Origin: Corynebacterium sp. SCR221107
Lineage (GTDB): Bacteria > Actinomycetota > Actinomycetes > Mycobacteriales > Mycobacteriaceae
Direction: 5' to 3'
DNA length: 64,000 bases
NCBI RefSeq assembly: GCF_027886475.1
Contig: NZ_CP115670.1
Coordinates: 62,001-126,000 of the forward strand
Shown: positions 10,229 to 23,837 of the stretch, piece by piece
How positions within the stretch are numbered: position 1 is the first letter of the stretch
Layout of the letters: every line of letters starts with the position of its first letter
Position numbers and translations under genes: made by a program
The notes under the pieces: generated by a model
Database searches by the model: none
What the model was told of the DNA's origin: nothing
Seen by the model: only the letters and a program-made list of their open reading frames with translations

Positions 10229-11755
10229 CTAGTTCACCTCCCGGCAGTTCACGCCCGGGGTTTGTTGGTCGCCCGGAGCTGAGGTTGGTTGGTTGGTCGC
10301 GGTCGGAGTCGGCGTCGCCTGTGCCGCCGACGTCGCGCTTGCCGACGGGGACTGCGCCGCACTCGTGGCCGCTGTCGTGAGTGTCGCCGTTGCACTGGCC
10401 GTTTCGCTTGCCGACGCACTCGGATCCGCAGCGCGGGTTACACAGATCGGCAGGGCCTCCTTGGCGAGCCGCTGGATCTGCTGCTGGACATCGTCGTAGC
10501 TGCCTTCGGGCAGGGTAGAAACCTGGGTGCGGGTGGCCTCCTTGAGGTCGCTGAGGCTAAACCTGTGGCACGGCTGCGTGGAATCGACATCAACCAACGT
10601 GATGTTGTCTTGGTCATCGATGCACGCCCGCTGGTAGGTCTTGTGCAGGCTTATGCCCACCACCTCGATGTTGGTGCCTTGCTCGATGACAATCTCCTCG
10701 CCGTCGGTGGTGACGTAGTAGGTGTCGTTGAGCGAGGACCGGAGCCAAAACACTCCGCCCGCGATCAGCGCGAGAACAACTAGCACCGCGAGGATGGTCC
10801 ATATCCTGCGCTTCTTGGAGGGATTGGTCGCAGATGAATCTGCCCCTGCAACGGCCGAAGCCCCCTCCGAGGAGGAGGCTTGGGAAGAAGGCGTCGAAGG
10901 CGGTTCGATCACCTGCGACTGGCGGGATGCGATCGCAATCGCCGCGCGGCCCGCGGAGGTGTCCGGGCGGGGGTCGTCGGGCTGCTCACCGTTGAGCGCG
11001 CCAGCGATCACCGCCTGGGTGGGCAAGGCGATATCCGGATTGTCACCCTCGACCACATCGGCGACGACCACGGTGACGTTGTCCGGTCCGCCGGAGCGAA
11101 GAGCAAGCTCGACGAGGCGATAGGCGGCATCCTGCGGAGTGCCGTGACGCAGCGTCTCCTCAATGGTTGTCGCGGTCACTGGGTCGGACAACCCGTCGGA
11201 GCACAACAGCAGGCGATCGCCTGGGCGAGCATCGAGTCCCTTGAGCGTGGGCTCAACGGGGCGGCCAGTGTAGGCCTTGAGGATGAGGGATCGCCGCGGG
11301 TGTGTGGAGACATCCGCCGGATTCAACTCGCCTTTATCCACCAACGACTGAACGTAGGTGTCATCGACGGTGATCTGCTCCAACGATCCATTGCGTAGCC
11401 GATAGCCGCGAGAGTCGCCGACATGACACAGGCCGAACTCGTGCCCGTTGAACATCAGCGCGGTCAGCGTGGTCCCCATGCCGTCGGTTTCCGGCGCTTC
11501 GCGCACGCCTCGGGCAATGTTGCGGTTGGCATCCTCGGCAACGGATGCCAACAGCGCCAGCATATCGTTGTCCTCTGGATCGGCATCCAGCCGCATGAGC
11601 TGATTAATCATCAGCTGAGAGGCGACCTCGCCCGCGGCGTGGCCGCCCATGCCGTCGGCAAGCGCCAGCAAATATGGGCCGGCGTACGCGGAATCCTCAT
11701 TGTTACCACGCACGAGACCTCGATCGGAGGCAACGGCGAAATTGAGTCTAAGCAT
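10229..11755 (-). CDS. pstP: PP2C-family Ser/Thr phosphatase PstP
   Basis: PstP (called Ppp in C. glutamicum) reverses phosphorylation by the Pkn kinases. This 508-residue protein has an N-terminal PP2C domain (about 1-235) with the metal-binding motifs ALADGMGGHAAGE, GDSRGYRLR and LLCSDGLSD. A linker leads to one transmembrane helix (about 318-338). The outer region ends in a long Ser/Ala/Thr/Pro-rich tail of low complexity, longer than I would expect. The start lies 2 nt after the fhaB stop. All catalytic aspartates that I can see are kept. Confidence 0.95.
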   Translation of the reverse strand: MLRLNFAVASDRGLVRGNNEDSAYAGPYLLALADGMGGHAAGEVASQLMINQLMRLDADPEDNDMLALLASVAEDANRNIARGVREAPETDGMGTTLTALMFNGHEFGLCHVGDSRGYRLRNGSLEQITVDDTYVQSLVDKGELNPADVSTHPRRSLILKAYTGRPVEPTLKGLDARPGDRLLLCSDGLSDPVTATTIEETLRHGTPQDAAYRLVELALRSGGPDNVTVVVADVVEGDNPDIALPTQAVIAGALNGEQPDDPRPDTSAGRAAIAIASRQSQVIEPPSTPSSQASSSEGASAVAGADSSATNPSKKRRIWTILAVLVVLALIAGGVFWLRSSLNDTYYVTTDGEEIVIEQGTNIEVVGISLHKTYQRACIDDQDNITLVDVDSTQPCHRFSLSDLKEATRTQVSTLPEGSYDDVQQQIQRLAKEALPICVTRAADPSASASETASATATLTTAATSAAQSPSASATSAAQATPTPTATNQPTSAPGDQQTPGVNCREVN

Positions 11756-11757
11756 GT

Positions 11758-12228
11758 TTAAGGAACCAACCTCACCGATGTCTGTCCAACTTTGATATCG
11801 CTATTGACCGTCACTTTCTCGGGCTGGTCAATGCGCACGCCACCGACATAGGTGCCGTTGCGGGAGTCTAGATCCTCGAGGAACCACTCGTTGCCGCGAC
11901 GTAGCAGGTGGGCGTGGCGGGCCGAGGCGTAATCATCGCCGAGCACCAGGGTGCAGTCGGGGGCGCGCCCCAAGGTGATGCTGTCGAGGCCGCGGATATC
12001 AAGGCGCGTGCCCTGTGCTGGACCGTCGACGATGACCAAAGCCTGTGGAACTGTGCCTTTGAACTTGGCAGACACACGTGGGCCAGGATCGACTACTACC
12101 GGCGCGGCACCCGTGCCAGCTGCCGCGGTCTTGGTGTCGCGTCGAAGTGCGTTGAGGGCGAAGACAATAAAGAGCCACAGCACAACAAGCAGAACGATCC
12201 GCAGGACCAGCAAAATTGTGGAATCCAT
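11758..12228 (-). CDS. fhaB: FHA-domain protein FhaB (FipA)
   Basis: A 156-residue protein with an N-terminal transmembrane helix (about 5-26) and a C-terminal FHA domain (about 75-155), which binds phosphothreonine on kinase targets. The FHA signature is visible as LGRAPDC, SARHAHL and DLDSRNGTYVGG. In mycobacteria the homologue FipA links FtsZ and FtsQ. The gene lies between fhaA and pstP with only short gaps. Confidence 0.94.
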   Translation of the reverse strand: MDSTILLVLRIVLLVVLWLFIVFALNALRRDTKTAAAGTGAAPVVVDPGPRVSAKFKGTVPQALVIVDGPAQGTRLDIRGLDSITLGRAPDCTLVLGDDYASARHAHLLRRGNEWFLEDLDSRNGTYVGGVRIDQPEKVTVNSDIKVGQTSVRLVP

Positions 12229-12241
12229 CAGTGCAGTTCTC

Positions 12242-13123
12242 CTATGCAGGTGTGGTGATACGAACTTCGATATTGGAGTGGCCGACGGTAATCACATCAC
12301 CGTCCGCCAGTAACCAGTTATCGATGCGCATGCCGTTGATACTGGTGCCATTCGTCGACTGCAGATCCACGACGATGGCCTGCTGGCCATCCCAGGTGAT
12401 TTCGGCATGCTGTCGTGATACTCCCGTGTCGGGCAGGCGGAAATCCACATCGTTGCTGCGGCCGATGATGTTGGAACCCTCATGAAGCACATAGGTTCGT
12501 GAGGAACCGTCCTGCAGCAGCAAGCTCACGATCGGACGCGGTGGCTCGTAGGCTACGACGGGGGGCTCGGGAGCTGGCGTGGGGGCCTGTGGAACAGCCG
12601 GCTGCGCCGGAAGGTGTTCGGTGCCTGGCCACTGTGAGCTTTGGGCCATTTCGATCTGCCTTTCTGGAAAACCTGCTCCACCCTCGGCTGGTATTGCATC
12701 CGGGTTATCAGGTGTGCCAATGAAAGCGGACATGCCGCTGGCGTTGGCGTCTACCTTGGAACTAGCCCGCAATTGACCGGTATGGAGTGAGGAGTCCACT
12801 TCAATAAACACCGTCACCAGCCCTGGAGTGATCCACCTATTGTTGCGATGGAACCTTGTGAGCCGATCGGCGAAGTCGGCGGGTAGGTTCGGGGCTGTGG
12901 CCGATAGATTGGCCCCATCCTTGGTGCTGACCCGCACTGTAAAAACGTTTGGCGCCTCGACCGTGCCCTCATAGGTATGTACGAGGTTGTCCTCGGACTC
13001 CTGCTTGAGCACTTCTTCGATCTCTGCTGGGACAACCCTTCCGCCGAAGACTAAGGCGAAGCTGTTGTCCAGTCCTCGTTGCATGGCGCTATCCAGTTTT
13101 GCGATTCTGCCCATGAAAGACAT
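12242..13123 (-). CDS. fhaA: FHA-domain protein FhaA with DUF3662 domain
   Basis: FhaA binds phosphorylated MviN/FhaB-type partners in cell-wall synthesis. The 293-residue reading starts at ATG 13123 (MSFMGRIAKL) because AGGAGG lies about 11 nt upstream. An in-frame extension to 13183 has no ribosome-binding site. Residues 1-130 form the DUF3662 domain typical of FhaA, a linker rich in Pro and Ala follows, and the C-terminal 90 residues form an FHA domain (IIGRSNDVDF, SRQHAEI, STNGTSING). It is the first gene of the run that ends at pknB, so the main promoter should lie between here and the divergent tRNA-Leu. Confidence 0.94.
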   Translation of the reverse strand: MSFMGRIAKLDSAMQRGLDNSFALVFGGRVVPAEIEEVLKQESEDNLVHTYEGTVEAPNVFTVRVSTKDGANLSATAPNLPADFADRLTRFHRNNRWITPGLVTVFIEVDSSLHTGQLRASSKVDANASGMSAFIGTPDNPDAIPAEGGAGFPERQIEMAQSSQWPGTEHLPAQPAVPQAPTPAPEPPVVAYEPPRPIVSLLLQDGSSRTYVLHEGSNIIGRSNDVDFRLPDTGVSRQHAEITWDGQQAIVVDLQSTNGTSINGMRIDNWLLADGDVITVGHSNIEVRITTPA

Positions 13124-13366
13124 GGTGCTTACACCTCCTACTTTTATCTCCGTCAGGGGAAAATCCCATCCAGCTCCAACCAAAAAACGGCTGGAAGCAA
13201 GCCAACTAACTACAACAGTATAGGTTGGCGTTGCGAAAAAACACTCCGAGTCAGGTGCGAAACACGCCGATTAAATTCCAAAATGTGTACCTTGAACTGC
13301 GAATTTGACCATTCTGGTAGGTGGCGTGCTATCTTAATCAAGTCGCACAACATAGTGACGTCGCCT

Positions 13367-13450
13367 GCCCAGGTGGCGGAATTGGCAGACGCGCTGGCTT
13401 CAGGTGCCAGTGTTCGCAAGGACGTGGGGGTTCAAGTCCCCCCCTGGGCA
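13367..13450 (+). tRNA. tRNA-Leu (anticodon CAG)
   Basis: An 84-nt class II tRNA. The acceptor stem GCCCAGG pairs with CCTGGGC, followed by discriminator A. The anticodon stem CTGGC/GCCAG encloses loop TTCAGGT with anticodon CAG. A long variable arm and the T arm GGGGGTTCAAGTCCCCC follow. CCA is not encoded. Confidence 0.95.
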
Positions 13451-13455
13451 CAGTT

Positions 13456-13503
13456 AACCGGAATCTTTACTCCCCCTTCGGGCAGTGAGGTTCCGGTTTT
13501 TCG
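13456..13503 (+). terminator. Terminator after tRNA-Leu
   Basis: AACCGGAA (13456-13463) pairs with TTCCGGTT (13491-13498) and a T run follows. The inner part holds a smaller CCTTCGGG hairpin. It ends just before the stop codon of the convergent recombinase-like gene. Confidence 0.8.
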
Positions 13504-13518
13504 TTGCTGGCTTCTTTA

Positions 13519-14736
13519 TTAGCCACAGAACTCCGAAAACGTGGGATTGGCCTCGTCTGAAGTGGTTTTCCAGTTGGTACCTTCCCGCATATTTTGATGG
13601 CGCATCTTGAGCATTCGCTTGCGCTCGTGCGGACCAAAACACCCCATCTCTTTGCTTGCCGATTCGAAATCCATGCTCTTTTGCTTCTCTTGAAAGCAGC
13701 GCGTTCTCAACCCGCCGAGCCAGTTGATTTGGGTGCTACGGTCCATCCAGTCCATGTCGAGGTCGCTGGGTAAGATGAGCAGCTCGATCGGGTATCCGTT
13801 AGGACGTTCGTGCGAAAAGTGGAATACGTTTTCTCGTTCGTCACAGGGGGCGAAGAATTGCTTGTGGAGAGCCTTCCCGATGTGGAAAGGGACTGTAAGT
13901 GTTCGGTCACTGCGAAGATGCAGCACGTAGCGGCCGTCGTCGTCTAGCTGCAGGCTATCCCCAGTCAGCCCGGAGATTTCGCTAAGTCGAAGACCGAGGA
14001 TCTCTGCAAGCGCCATGACCCCGAGCAACCCATCGGCCTTGGCTGCCATGCAGGGTCTAGCGTTATGCAAACTTTCCACGTGGCGCCGCATTCGACTGCT
14101 TGTTTCTACGCTTGTTGGCTTGTTCCAAACCCCGTCGGGCATGGGGAATGGCAGTGTTGGCTGCAGCTGTCTACTCCTGGCCAGATCTTCTGCTTCGGCA
14201 AACTGCAGGTTGATAGGCGCTTTTGCAAATCCACATAAGTCTGGGATGGGCAAGCCCATCTCCTCCATCCAGTCGAAGAAATCCTCCGCTTCGGGCATAA
14301 GTCGGGAAAGAACATGTAAAAGATGGTGGAAGTGCCGGTTGACAAAGACGTCGCCGACCTCGTTTTCGCAGCATTCGCTGGCGAGATACGAGTAGACATT
14401 GGAATACTCGAGCAGAAATTCCTTCTCTAGAAAGCGATGCTCCAGGCCAGCGACGTACCCAAAACGGCTCAGCCGATACAGGATCGTGCCAAATACATAA
14501 ATTTCTTGGGAATGCACTTTGGGGTAATCGCGATAGGCGGCAGGGTGGTGACGGATTTCCTCATAAACGAACGCGAACAACATTTTGACCGTTGCCTCGC
14601 CAACAACCGCCCACTGTGGTTCATAGGAAAGAAGCTTTGCTGCGCGCCTGAGCGCCGATGGAACGCTATGGAGCAAGGCTTCGAGGTTTTTGTCCATGTA
14701 TCCGTTAGCGGGTACGGGAGTGTCGATGACCATCAT
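13519..14736 (-). CDS. Tyrosine-recombinase-like protein, probably catalytically degenerate
   Basis: A 405-residue protein, convergent with tRNA-Leu and ending 69 bp from it. I base the family call on the segment MALAEILGLRLSEISGLTGD (about residues 243-262), which looks like Arg box I of tyrosine recombinases, followed by a strand-rich part ending LRSDRTLTVPFHIGKAL that resembles the next conserved block. The later HxLRH box is not clear (the nearest stretch is INWLGGLRTRC), and the last 100 residues contain no tyrosine that could act as nucleophile. The N-terminal 200 residues match nothing I know. Base composition looks lower in G+C than the neighbouring genes. The place beside a tRNA 3' end fits an integrase remnant or a domesticated relative. 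Function unknown. Confidence 0.5.
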   Translation of the reverse strand: MMVIDTPVPANGYMDKNLEALLHSVPSALRRAAKLLSYEPQWAVVGEATVKMLFAFVYEEIRHHPAAYRDYPKVHSQEIYVFGTILYRLSRFGYVAGLEHRFLEKEFLLEYSNVYSYLASECCENEVGDVFVNRHFHHLLHVLSRLMPEAEDFFDWMEEMGLPIPDLCGFAKAPINLQFAEAEDLARSRQLQPTLPFPMPDGVWNKPTSVETSSRMRRHVESLHNARPCMAAKADGLLGVMALAEILGLRLSEISGLTGDSLQLDDDGRYVLHLRSDRTLTVPFHIGKALHKQFFAPCDERENVFHFSHERPNGYPIELLILPSDLDMDWMDRSTQINWLGGLRTRCFQEKQKSMDFESASKEMGCFGPHERKRMLKMRHQNMREGTNWKTTSDEANPTFSEFCG

Positions 14737-15670
14737 CGGGCTCCTCCTTCACTGGTCTATATCCGAACGTGATTGCTTTGTGGTGCAAGGAGCCTCGGCG
14801 AAGGTGAATACAATCCCTGCCACTTAAGCGGTGATGAACCCGCATGCTAGACAAGGCACGCGACACTAAACGATCCGGTTTTCGAACATCCATCGAGGAC
14901 TCGAACATCAACTCATGTGGGGATTTGCTTGCCGACGTTCCCGAGCCCGAATTACAGACAGGATTACCAATGCCGGTCACGACCGTAGGCGACGAGAAGT
15001 GCGGCGAAAGGAGGCCTTTGCTCGAATTAAAGCGATCAGGGTGCGGTGGTGGAAGCAGTTAGGCCCAGGAAGCGCCTTGTAGAGATCCTAAAAACCCGTT
15101 GTGTGCTGGGGATTTGTGTTGTTGTTGGTGGGTGTGTAACTTTATGTGAGTCGCCGCGACCGACAGCGCCCTCTTACAGTGCCTTTTGATGAAGGTGGTT
15201 GTGAGTTTGAGGCGGGAGGAAAACAAGCGGGACGAAATCACTTTCTTCCTTTAGTTCTGCGCATGGTTTTGTTTGTGTGTGGGGCTGGGTGGTCATGTTG
15301 TTTGAGAACTCAATAGTGTACCAATGCACTGGTGAATCGCATTTTTTTGTGGTTTGCTTTGTTTGGGGAGCAGGGATTGTTTCTTGTGGTGTGTGTTGTT
15401 GGTTGGTGTTGGTGTGGCCGGCGAGTAGTTGCTTGCTTGTGAAATATTAATGCTGGTTGATGATGCATGTTGGGGAATGGTTTTTGTTTCTTTGACGTGT
15501 TTGTGTGTCGTGTTTTTCCTCGTCGGATGGCGGCACACATGTTTTTTCATCTATTTTTTTGGACAATCATTTTTGCGACACATTTTGTTGTGTTGTGGGC
15601 TGGTTGTTTGTTTTTTGTCTGGTTTCAGGCTTTCCTGACCTTTTTGATTCAAGATGTTTTTTCTTGTTTT
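14737..15670 (+). other. Intergenic region and rRNA operon leader
   Basis: The first part (to about 15085) contains a copy of the dispersed repeat and a 55-codon open frame (ATG 14915 to TAG 15080-15082) whose product is very basic. I cannot tell whether that frame is real or a gene remnant. From about 15100 the sequence turns T/G-rich and should hold the rRNA promoters and the transcribed leader. A TTGAGAACTCAATAGTGT element at 15302-15319 resembles one in the 16S-23S spacer and is probably an antitermination or processing signal. A small hairpin (TCAGG-CTTT-CCTGA) lies near 15626-15639. Confidence 0.6.
14924..14937 (+). repeat. Dispersed intergenic repeat, copy (TTTGCTTGCCGACG)
   Basis: A 14-nt match to the repeat core, between the recombinase-like gene and the rRNA operon. 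Confidence 0.5.
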
Positions 15671-20730
<5,060 letters not shown>

Positions 20731-20834
20731 CAAACATCCTGCTAAAAACAAAACAACAACAAAAACACCGCGTCCACTATGCAGTATCTAACACAACACC
20801 AACACCAACAAACAACCTATAGTTCCAACAACAC

Positions 20835-20954
20835 GTGTCGGTGGTCATAGCATTGGGGACACGCCCGGTCCCATTCCGAACCCGGAAGCTAAGCCCAATC
20901 ACGCTGATGGTACTGCACCCGGGAGGGTGTGGGAGAGTAAGTCACCGCCGACAC
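20835..20954 (+). rRNA. 5S ribosomal RNA
   Basis: A 120-nt gene whose ends GTGTCGGTGG and CCGCCGACAC form helix I. The conserved CCCGGTCCCATTCCGAACC segment lies near 20863. It follows the 23S gene by about 100 nt. Confidence 0.96.
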
Positions 20955-20978
20955 TAAAACTTCAAAAAAGCAAAAAAA

Positions 20979-21018
20979 GGGCCCCCACCGAACACAACTC
21001 GGTGAGGGCCCTTTTTTT
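20979..21018 (+). terminator. rRNA operon terminator
   Basis: GGGCCC-CCACCGA (20979-20991) pairs, with one mismatch, with TCGGTGAGGGCCC (20999-21011), followed by seven T residues. A run of A residues precedes the stem, so it could also work in the other direction. Confidence 0.92.
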
Positions 21019-21305
21019 CGCATACCCACCCGCACACCCCCCAGCCAAAAATGCAAGCCCAAGAATCAACCACGTAAACGTTGTTGACCCCTCCCAACTT
21101 CCACAACCCACGACTTATCCACCCCAGGCACCAACAAACCCACCTAGACCCACAACACCATGGTGACCGGTGACTTGAAACCCTCGGAAAGCAAACACCC
21201 CACTACCAAACATCCCCAGCACAAAACTCAACATCGACGTGTGACTCGGGCGGTGATGGTCGTGCCGTCTGCGCGGCAATCGGTGCGTAGCTAGGGTGGG
21301 TTTTC
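21019..21305. other. Intergenic region after the rRNA operon
   Basis: About 290 bp, C/A-rich at first. I see no gene, repeat or clear regulatory site. Confidence 0.5.
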
Positions 21306-23309
21306 TTAGTCGAGTCTTCGGGCGCCGAATTTTCTCAAAACCAAGATGATGATCGCCAGCAAGATGATTACTGCGGCGATGATGCCACCGATGAGTGCGG
21401 CTTTGTTTCCGTTTCCGCTGTCTTCCTCCGGGAGAGCAGTGGTGTTTTCTGCGCTTGTGGTGGGCAGGGCGGAGGCAGTTGTCGCACGCGGTGCGGAGGC
21501 GTACGTCGGTCCGACGATCTTATCGCCAGCTACCTCGGTGGTGAGCACATAGCGAACCGGTGTGGCGCGGTCATCGAGCTGTCCTAGGACCGGGGCCAAG
21601 GATACGATGACGTACTGATCGCCGCCGAGATAGTTGCTTCGGGTGTCAAGGTTTCCACCCATGCGGTTGGAGTAGACGATGGGGCCGGGGGTGGCGATGT
21701 TTAAGGTTGCGTTCGGTTCCGCGGCGGTGGCGGCGTAGGAGTTGGAATTTACACGGATCGGCTCGCGGTTGGGGTTGCTCATCCGAAGCGAAAGCTTTGG
21801 CATGTAGTCATTGCTGCCCTCGGGGGCCGTGAGGGGGCGGTCAATTGCGACCGTGGCGTTGACTCGCAATGTTTGGCCGTAATCGGCGGGTACCTTGAAG
21901 AAATGAGCCTCACCGGGGACGATGTCTGCCACCACGGCGCCTGGACTGAGCGCTCGTGCGCCCGCGAAACTCAAACCCGGCCTCGACCGGTATGGGTTCG
22001 GCTGCCTGCGCTAATGGCGGTTGCTCCACGGGGGCGGTTTCCGTGGGAGTGTCCCCATTGTCGGTGACGTCGGGCTCGATGCTAGCCAGCAGTTCCAGGG
22101 GCAAGGCCTGATCAGCGAAGGAGCTTCCCTCGCGAGTAACCCCAACGAGCAGGTCGCCGCTGGTATTTTTCTCGTCCCAACAGCCGTTGTTATCCCGGTC
22201 TTTGTGCATCCTGCCAGTGGAGTAAGTAGCGGTAGGTGGGCTGAGGTAAATGTCTTGCCCAACCGCCTGCGCCTCGCGGTGATCCGAGACGCTGCCTTCG
22301 GCGACTAGGCTGCAGACCTCGCCCTCGGGGGACATGAGCCCACGCGAAGTCGAAGGAGATCAAGTTTGTCGACGGGGCTGGCTGCTTCCTGGGGAACGAT
22401 CACCGAGGCGGCGACGTGAAGCCGTTCGCCATCGTCGAGGTGGACCCGATACCACCGGTATGTCTCTTCGTTGGCTTGTTCGGCGGAGTCGAGGGCTATG
22501 AATTCACTCGTACCGGTGGAGCGGATCGCATCCACATACTGTCCAGGTTCAATGGAGACTGCATCCTGCCACGTCAAGCCGCCGCTCACCGGTGTACCCT
22601 GCACGTCATAAGCGGAGATACCCCGGGTGACTTGGGTCTTGAGCTGCTGTGTAAGGGTTGCAGCATCGCCGGCGTCGGCGTAGGTTCCGCCAGTGGCGGC
22701 CGCGATGCATTGCAGCTCGGCCCGTGCCTCATCATCGACTTTGAATCCGATGGTGTGCACCGTGACATCGAGGCCGGTGGCACGAAGCTGGCCTGCTACC
22801 TCGCAGGCTGGTGGTGGCGCGCAGGTGTCGATGCCGTCGGAGACGGGAACGATGGAGCCACGGCTGTCGGGCAGTTGTTCAGCAGCGACCTTCAAAGAGT
22901 TGCCAATGGGCGTGTAGCCGGAGGCGGTCACGGCGTCGATGCCTTGGCTGAGAGCCTCCACCGGGCCGGTCCTTGGGGCAGCGATGACCTTGATGTCCGC
23001 ACAGCCAGCCTCACGCTCGTCGGCGACTTCCGGGACCGAGCTTCCGTATACGACGAGTCCGAGCGGGCTAGCGGCGCCGACACTAGCGAAGACATCGCGG
23101 GCGGCGCTCTTGGCGGCCTCCATGCGGGTGGTTCCAAGGGCATCGGCGTTTGCCATAGAACCGGAGGCATCGAGAACAATCATCGTCGGAGCTTGAGCCG
23201 GGGCCTGCGGGGTGGCTTGCGAGACCGGAGCGAGGATCGTGGCTGCGCCGCAGAGCATCATGAGGGCGACGAGAAGCCGAACACGAACAAAATTCAGTCG
23301 ATCAAACAT
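21306..23309 (-). pseudogene. VWA-domain membrane-anchored surface protein, broken by two frameshifts
   Basis: Three successive minus-strand frames read as one protein of about 665 residues. Frame one (from ATG 23309) has a signal peptide and a von Willebrand factor A domain with the MIDAS motif DASGSMA and SDGIDTC. It is lost somewhere between about 22370 and 22305, where the next frame begins (MSPEGEVCSLVAEGS). The second shift is close to 21965-21975: removing one base there joins AGFEF to AGARALSPGAVV. The third piece ends with a transmembrane helix (LIGGIIAAVIILLAIIILVL) and a basic tail. The gene directly follows the rRNA operon in the convergent direction. Either it is decayed, or the assembly has two indels. 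As read, it would make only a secreted VWA fragment of 334 residues. Confidence 0.8.
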
Positions 23310-23837
23310 GAGCGACTCCTTCTCAGGGGCAAATTAACTTTCATTCAAGCACGGAAGCGGAATCGGTTCTACCTTGTTGTTGAAACTGTTGCGTGGGCTT
23401 GCTTTTGTGCTTTTCGACGCCTACGGTTCATGCGCCCTGTGCGGTAGAGCACCGCGAGAACGGTGAGGATCGGCCAGCCGAAAAGCTGCCCGCCACGCTC
23501 CCGCCCCGCGTGACCTCGTGAAACGCCGGGTAAGTCGGGTAAGTCAGGCACGCCTAGACGATGAGCGCGCATTCCAGTGCCCACATGCGTGCCGATGCAA
23601 CCGGCACGCATCTGGGCAGTATGCCCGTGGTTGAGAATGCTCACCTTCTGCTACCTGCGAGGGGGTGAGGGAAGGGCGTCGTCTAAGGTGAAAACGCCAG
23701 TGGCGAGGTGCGCACTGGTCGCGACGATAACCGCGGCATTTCCGCCTGCGGGGTCCAAAGATGAAGACTCGGTCCGAGGGTTGTGTACAATTGCTTTTTC
23801 TGCGCGACACTCTCACAACCACATACGAGGAAGATCC
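23310..23837. other. Divergent intergenic region with one repeat copy
   Basis: About 530 bp between the VWA gene (minus) and the mycolyltransferase (plus). It contains TGCTTTTCGACGCCTACGG at 23408-23426, which recurs inverted at 34270-34288. A minus-strand frame at 23369-23644 ends in a hydrophobic stretch with basic residues but has no clear start signal, so I do not call it a gene. The promoter of the mycolyltransferase should lie near the right end. Confidence 0.5.
23408..23426 (+). repeat. Dispersed intergenic repeat, 19-nt copy shared with 34270-34288
   Basis: TGCTTTTCGACGCCTACGG here is the exact reverse complement of the 34270-34288 copy, 11 kb away. It matches the wider family core. 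Confidence 0.6.

Noticed and set aside
13519..15670. Integrated prophage or genomic island at tRNA-Leu
   Set aside because: Only one recombinase-like gene is present, no other phage genes are seen, and I could not find a duplicated tRNA end before the rRNA operon.
23369..23644. Possible 91-residue membrane protein (hydrophobic segment followed by basic residues)
   Set aside because: No ribosome-binding site, odd composition upstream of the hydrophobic part, and its 3' end coincides with a dispersed repeat. Not enough to call a gene.
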